64,000 nt of DNA from Eonycteris spelaea (Eukaryota > Chordata > Mammalia > Chiroptera > Pteropodidae), in the NCBI GenBank assembly GCA_003508835.1, contig PUFA01000171.1:2918501-2982500 (forward strand), given 5' to 3'. Positions 58,711 through 64,000 of this stretch are shown piece by piece. The notes beneath the pieces were generated by a model that saw nothing but the letters and a program-made list of their open reading frames with translations, searched no databases and was not told the origin of the DNA. Positions within the stretch are counted from its first letter, which is position 1, and the number at the start of each line of letters is the position of its first letter. The position numbers and the translations under genes are program-made.

Positions 58711-60214
58711 TTATTAAATATTAAGCTAACATAATTATACCTACACATACTATTTAATATAACAAAAATATTCATTTTCTTTGTTAGAATGTTCTAGTGT
58801 TACAAAAGACTATTCAAATTTTTGTTCTACTCATGAGAAGCAGCCTAGAACAACGTCGGTTGTAGCCATTATTGTATATATTACTTTGATTTTGGCCACT
58901 GAGCTTTAAGAACCAGTAAGTGTTTCATATATTCATCAGACCATATTGATACTCTTCTTAAAGTTGCTCAGCTCCACCTGCTTCTTGGTCCTTGCCTGCA
59001 TGTACGATGGAGAGCCTTCATTTCCATCACCATTTCATCCCTGGCTTTATCAGCCATCTATGTTTCCCCCAAGAAAGCTGGACTCTGACACCATGTTCAC
59101 ATGGCAGAAGTTACAGGGACCCCAGCCCAACCTGACAGAACTCAGAGGCTATAGCTCTTCCTACCATTTGTTAACTCATGCAGAACACCATGTGCCATGG
59201 GGATGAGATCTGGTTTTTCCAGTAGCTGCCTGGAGGGGCCAGGTGACAACATAGAAGTACAAAGGATTTGACGCCAATAGGAAATGAGAGAAGTGGAGTT
59301 AACAGATAATTCGCCCTCCATCCCTCCAGACCAGCCAAAAGGAACCATCATATTTTGGTAGACATTGTGGTAGATGTGGAGAATCTTCATCCAGATCCCC
59401 TTTCAAAGAAGGGCTTGCTTCTAAGCTGGGAAGTACTGTTAGTCCCTAAGTGACAGCTACAGAGAACTCATTCCCCTAAGGCCATACCCTCCCAAGGGCA
59501 GCCTGCATCTGATGTCTGACGTGGGACACTAATGAACAATATTAGCTCCAGAGCTCCCCACTCAGTCTGCCAAGGCTTTGTATAGCCTGTATCACATTTC
59601 AATTTCTCTCTGCCTCCTTCCCCTTCCAAAGTGTCTATAACATAGAGACTCTTAAGACACATTTGTACCCCAAACTCCATTTTAACAATGACTTCAAGAA
59701 CCCAAGCTATGAGAGAGGTTCCACGTTATCAAAAAAACATGACCAGTTTGATAACAAAGCACCTTTTTGTTTCTCTTTCTGAAACTTAGAAAGCAGAATT
59801 AAAGCAGAAAAGCAGAACAAACGCACAAAATACAGTGTTAGAGACTGATACTTGTGATTTCTAGGATTTCTAGTTAGAGAACAAGATTGCCAGAAATGGA
59901 TTTTTTAAATGTTTGCATGTGATATTTAAGTATCGGATCATTTAAGTTTTAAGTCTGTCACTTTTAAAATAAAAAGATGGAAAAATAGATAGTAGGAATG
60001 TATCAACAAAGTAGCTACTATATTAAAAAATCAAAACAAGATGATTATTTAAGGCAAAGTCATTACCTAATCTGAATAAGTTTCAACCCATCAGACATGA
60101 AATTTAAGGTTATTAGATTCATAGGTTTAAAGTTTCCAACTTAACTGAGAAATTGAGCAGTCCACCATAATAATTGGAAATTTTAAATATACTCCCCTCC
60201 ATAAAATGTTTTTA
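58711..60214. other. unassigned sequence
   Basis: No gene or named repeat recognised. Confidence 0.3.
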
Positions 60215-60440
60215 TATAGTGTTTTTCATCTGGCCCGCCTACAAGCAGCCACGTGTATTGTCATAAAGCTGTGATCAGGGCAAAGTTACCTAACACTTTA
60301 TATTTGTGCTCCTTCTCCTGCTCACTTTTTCCCCCTCACTCTTTCTGCCCTAGGGTTGCACACATCTCCCCTCAATAAACAAATACACCTAAGTTTTGTC
60401 TCAGGATCTATTTTCTAGGGAACCTAGGTAAAGAATCTCA
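60215..60440 (+). repeat. LTR-like 3' end remnant
   Basis: CCTCAATAAACAAATACACC (polyadenylation signal) followed by TTTGTCTCAGGATCTATTTT and CTAGGGAACCTAGGTAAAGA, an old ERVL-type LTR end like 5985-6125. Confidence 0.5.
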
Positions 60441-61074
60441 GAAGCACAAAAGTTCCTTTTCTAAGCAATGACCAAAAAAAAAAGAGATGTTCTAGTCTTC
60501 CATGTTATGGTCTACCTGCCTGCTGCATCCAATAAGCAATATATCCCCAAAAGCTGCAGTTCGGGGATATTGATATTAAGTTGTTGTGGGTTTTGTGTAT
60601 TTGTTTGTTTTAAAAAATGAAAGACTCAGAACTGTTGACCCCCCCTTTCCTGCCCAACAGTTTTAGGTAGAAAAACCTGTAAAGAAAGTCTTAAGATGTT
60701 GCCCCAGCATAACCTGAATTAAACATGGTAAATAGGAGGGCTTCAGGCAGGGCCCTGTTAGCTGAAAACCCTGTGTCCCATTGTGCGAGCCGTCTAGTAA
60801 AAAGTGGCCTGCCACATGTGTCTGCTCTTCCTCAGCTACCTGTAAATCACTTCCTCACTTCTGAAATCTAAGACCCCATTCCACTCTCCGCTTTTCTCCT
60901 TTGTCCAAACCATCATATATACCCAATGTTGCTTCACTATCTTATATGAATTCCCCATGCACGTATACTAAAATTTGATTTCCTCTTGTTAATGTATCTC
61001 TGTTAATATGATTATTAGGCTACCTAGAAGAACTAAGACTGGGGGAGGAAGAGTTTTTTTAGCCCCCACAATAT
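60441..61074. other. unassigned sequence
   Basis: Nothing recognised. Confidence 0.3.
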
Positions 61075-61275
61075 CAAGCATCTATGTGTCAGGCAAGTGT
61101 GATGCTAAGCACTGAGGGAGACAGCAGTAAACAATATAAGTCCCACCCTTCATGGAGTTTGCATTCTAATAAGGGAGACAAACAGTCAGGTAGAGATAGT
61201 ACAATGAAGGAAACAAAGCAGGATATGGAGCATGTAGTGAGAGAAGGAAAGAAGCAGTATTATTTTAAATTAGGT
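61075..61275. repeat. old interspersed repeat, unnamed family, copy 3
   Basis: ATGCTAAGCACTGAGGGAGA, CCCTTCATGGAGTTTGCATT and CTAATAAGGGAGACAAACAG are the start of the same old repeat as 3090-3560. It keeps a short open frame by chance. Confidence 0.5.
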
Positions 61276-61734
61276 TGCCAGTGAATACAGATTTTTGATT
61301 CATTCTAGTCTGGTATCAACTGAGATTACTGCATGACCACATGTTGCAACATTTATTATCATTTTCCATTTCTCCTTATTTTACCTGGCCCAGATAGCTT
61401 GTGTGTGCACATCTGGTACTATTTGTATAGTTTCCATGTCTGGGTTTAGCTTTAACCCAGAAGAAAAATGTGGTGGCTTTTTCCACTACTATTTCAGTAT
61501 AGAATGCCAGTGATAGAACACACATACTAGAAAAAATGTGGATGGTTTGAGACTATTAGGTGTTTAAGGACTTCTAGCATGTAACCACAGAGTCAAGGGA
61601 GCTTCCAATTAATGGAAGGAATCCTGCAAGTTTTGGTCTACAAAGGTATCATTTTTCTGCCATCCTTCCTTTAAAAGTGTATCACTTTTGAAAAGTGAAT
61701 ATAGTTCATTGTATTTGAAGTGCTCTCTTATACA
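61276..61734. other. unassigned sequence
   Basis: Nothing recognised. Confidence 0.3.
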
Positions 61735-61870
61735 TTCTCTTGCTTCTCATAACTCTTGTAGACTGGATATGATGCCTGACAGATTAGTAAATAAAACTCC
61801 CTCAAAAAAAAAAAAAAACTTCAGAATCACATGGTGGTTAAGTAAGGGTGGCACCTGAACGAAGATCCAT
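61735..61870 (-). repeat. MIR SINE fragment, antisense
   Basis: TTGCTTCTCATAACTCTTGT at the left, then a 15-A run, then TCACATGGTGGTTAAGTAAG and GGGTGGCACCTGAACGAAGA, in the order of an antisense MIR. Diverged. Confidence 0.5.
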
Positions 61871-63199
61871 TTAAGTACAAATATTCACCACATCCACGGT
61901 TCCATACTGAAGTTAGTTCTAGAAAACTTCTGAATTGCTTAGCTTCAGTTTATTGATAGAAGTGATCTTTTCTTTTTATTCAACCTAGCGGTTTTTATAA
62001 ATTCCAAGGCCCGTTGCTTATATTACTTTATTTGGGCAATTGGCTTAACCAGAGCTTATAATTACTTTCATTTATACCATAGTATTATAACAGTTAGCAG
62101 TTTAAGACTTTGGGATGTTTGGGCAGATGCCCAAACAAGTCCTTAACTTCAAATATGAGATTGAGCTTGCTTTAACAATAAGAGCACCTGATGAACTCTG
62201 AAAAGCTAGATTATTTGAAAGTGTTAAGGTATAAAACAGTATTTGTACTATGATTGAAAATTGAGTATATGCATAGAACCTCTGGAAGGAAACAAAACAG
62301 TTTCTTTCAGAAAGAGGAACCATGATTGCTAGGGAAAAGGACAGAGGAGACCAAATTTTTGCAAAATGTATAATTGATTTATGTGTAAATAACATGAAAT
62401 TCAAAGGATACTAAAAAAAGGATATGAAAATTGGGAGTTCAAGGCAACCTGGTAAAGAAAAAATGTGGTAATAGTCTGAGGTCTAATATCCCCAATATTC
62501 AAAAATCTTACAAATAAAATACTTAAAAATAAAGAGTGCAGGACAGACATAGGTAATTTATAGGGAAACCAACAGCCATTGAGCATATGAATTGTACTGA
62601 AATTCATAAGTAAGCAAAGCAATATGCTCTCTTTTGTTCAACATTTAGAGTAGCAAGGATTAGGAAATGCCACTTAGAAGTGGACAGGATACAGAAAGAT
62701 AGGCATTCCTGTTGCTAATGTAATTATAATGGCAATTAGCATAAAAGAGATGGAAAGTCTGACTAAATTTTACCCTTGCTACTGTAATTCCTTAGGGTAA
62801 CCTCCCAGAAGTAGACAAATACAAACCATTCAAAATTTGCACAATAATATACCAGCCATTACCCTGCTAGATGACGAAATAAGGCCTCTAAACTGCAGAG
62901 GCCCCTCCCAGAAAATGAGGGTTGCCAATCTCATTAAAGAGTTTGGGAAAGGCTTCCCGAGGAATAAGAATGCTGACGATTAACCAATAGGAGTTCAGTT
63001 AAGTTTATGACTTATTCGATAAAGAACTACACAGCTAATCTCTCACCCTAGACTATCTCCATTTTCATGAGATTTCACATTTGAGAAGAGCTGTCTCTGG
63101 ACAGAAAGATCAGGTCCCCTCTTTCATGCCCTATGCTAGTAAATGATACCACTATTCACACGGAATCCCTGCTCAGAATCCCAGTTCTGTAAAAATGAC
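61871..63199. other. unassigned sequence
   Basis: Nothing coding recognised; minus frames at 62102-62404 and 62401-62622 lack any signature. Confidence 0.3.
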
Positions 63200-63520
63200 T
63201 GTCCCCCACACCCAGCCATCAAATCCAGTTTTTTGCCTCTAAACATTCCTCAAACTAATCCACTTTCTCCATTTTCATTCTTGCCACGCTGGTCCAAGCC
63301 TCCACCTATTCATATAAGATTCACAACTCACTTCATTGTTATTTTTTGCAAAATGCCAAGAGTAATTTTTACGATGAAGTTTGATCATGTCCAACATACC
63401 TTCTGTCACCCAACTACATTTGAAAGTTTTTAACAGTTTTCCTGTTATATATAAGATAATGGCCAAAATTCTTAGCAAGATCAGCAAGAATGTTATCTAT
63501 TGCCCAACTTCCTCTCTGCT
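63200..63520 (+). repeat. L2 LINE fragment
   Basis: CACGCTGGTCCAAGCCTCCA, GATGAAGTTTGATCATGTCC, CAGTTTTCCTGTTATATATA and GATAATGGCCAAAATTCTTA follow an L2 coding-end stretch in sense. Confidence 0.55.
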
Positions 63521-63599
63521 TGTTCAACAAATGAATATGTTTCAAACATGGAGCTGCATACTCCAAACTTGAATGTCCTTAAGACGTGATCTGTCTTCA

Positions 63600-63920
63600 T
63601 AGCACAGCTCAGTCTGGTGGAGGGAAATAAACTAAAAAATGAATGTGCGGTCACAAGTAATAAAAGCAAATAAGTGGGGAATAGCACATAGGGTGGCAGT
63701 AAGCAAGGAATCAAGTAAGGTACCTAAGCTGAGAGAGCAACATTTCAACTGAATCTAAAGGATAATAAGCAGCCTCAACTGTTGGGCAAGAAAGATAAAG
63801 ATACACATGAACCAAATCTATAAATGCCCAAAGTAAGAATGAAGCAAGTTAAAGACTGGCAAAGCGAGGGGCAAGGGTTGCAGTGGCCTAGCTAGAGAAA
63901 TTCTTGAGAAGGACAGAAAA
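63600..63920. repeat. old interspersed repeat, unnamed family, copy 4
   Basis: GGAAATAAACTAAAAAATGA, GAGAGCAACATTTCAACTGA and GCAAGGGTTGCAGTGGCCTA fit the middle and later part of the family seen at 3090-3560. Confidence 0.4.
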
Positions 63921-64000
63921 GGTGGGGGACATAAGGGGGAACCAAGCCAGAGTGATCTTTTCTAAATTATTAATTATCCAGTATAAAGACTTTACCAAGA

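Noticed and set aside
1..64000. Prokaryotic-style features such as operons, CRISPR arrays, riboswitches or defence systems
   Set aside because: The content is mammalian repeat DNA; no spaced direct-repeat array or gene cluster was seen.

Overview
The window looks like intergenic (or very long intronic) DNA from a placental mammal. It is AT-rich and dominated by decayed transposons, with no complete host gene, rRNA or tRNA gene and nothing bacterial. Several L1 3' ends carry a CT-rich 3' UTR style that I associate with laurasiatherian mammals (bat, horse, carnivore type), but species cannot be fixed. No Alu, B1 or young tRNA-derived SINE was found; the only SINEs seen are ancient MIR fragments. 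All repeat names here are from recognition, not from a search.

Layout. 1-2330: minus-strand L1, cut by the window edge. 2331-11258: mostly unassigned old sequence with an LTR-like end, a MIR and one copy of an unnamed old repeat. 11259-11967: a 5'-truncated L1 with a perfect 15-bp target duplication, next to a suspected MaLR/ERVL internal region with a 118-codon gag-like frame. 13628-19919: scattered old repeats. 19920-25440: two minus-strand L1 copies, the second with ORF2, ORF1 and 5' UTR remnants but a foreign 210-bp segment where the endonuclease should be. 28493-28690: a hAT-type MITE. 30930-32590: a repeat-poor block with features of a conserved regulatory region, two adjacent palindromes, an interlocked pair of perfect inverted repeats and an 85-bp candidate exon. 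32880-37275: L1 pieces in both orientations, a second hAT-type MITE and an MLT1-like LTR. 39235-49770: an almost full-length minus-strand L1 that was later hit by a retrovirus-like provirus (41538-46482, 5-bp duplication GAAGC) and by a hAT MITE (46955-47164, 8-bp duplication CCTTAAGG). 50311-64000: a plus-strand L1 piece, an ERVL pol fragment, another hAT MITE, L2, MIR and LTR-like remnants.

Function. None of the element genes can be active: the reverse transcriptase, integrase, endonuclease and gag frames are broken by stops, frameshifts, deletions or catalytic-residue changes. The parts most likely to matter to the host are the 30.9-32.6 kb block and, as a record of genome history, the nested L1/provirus/hAT locus.
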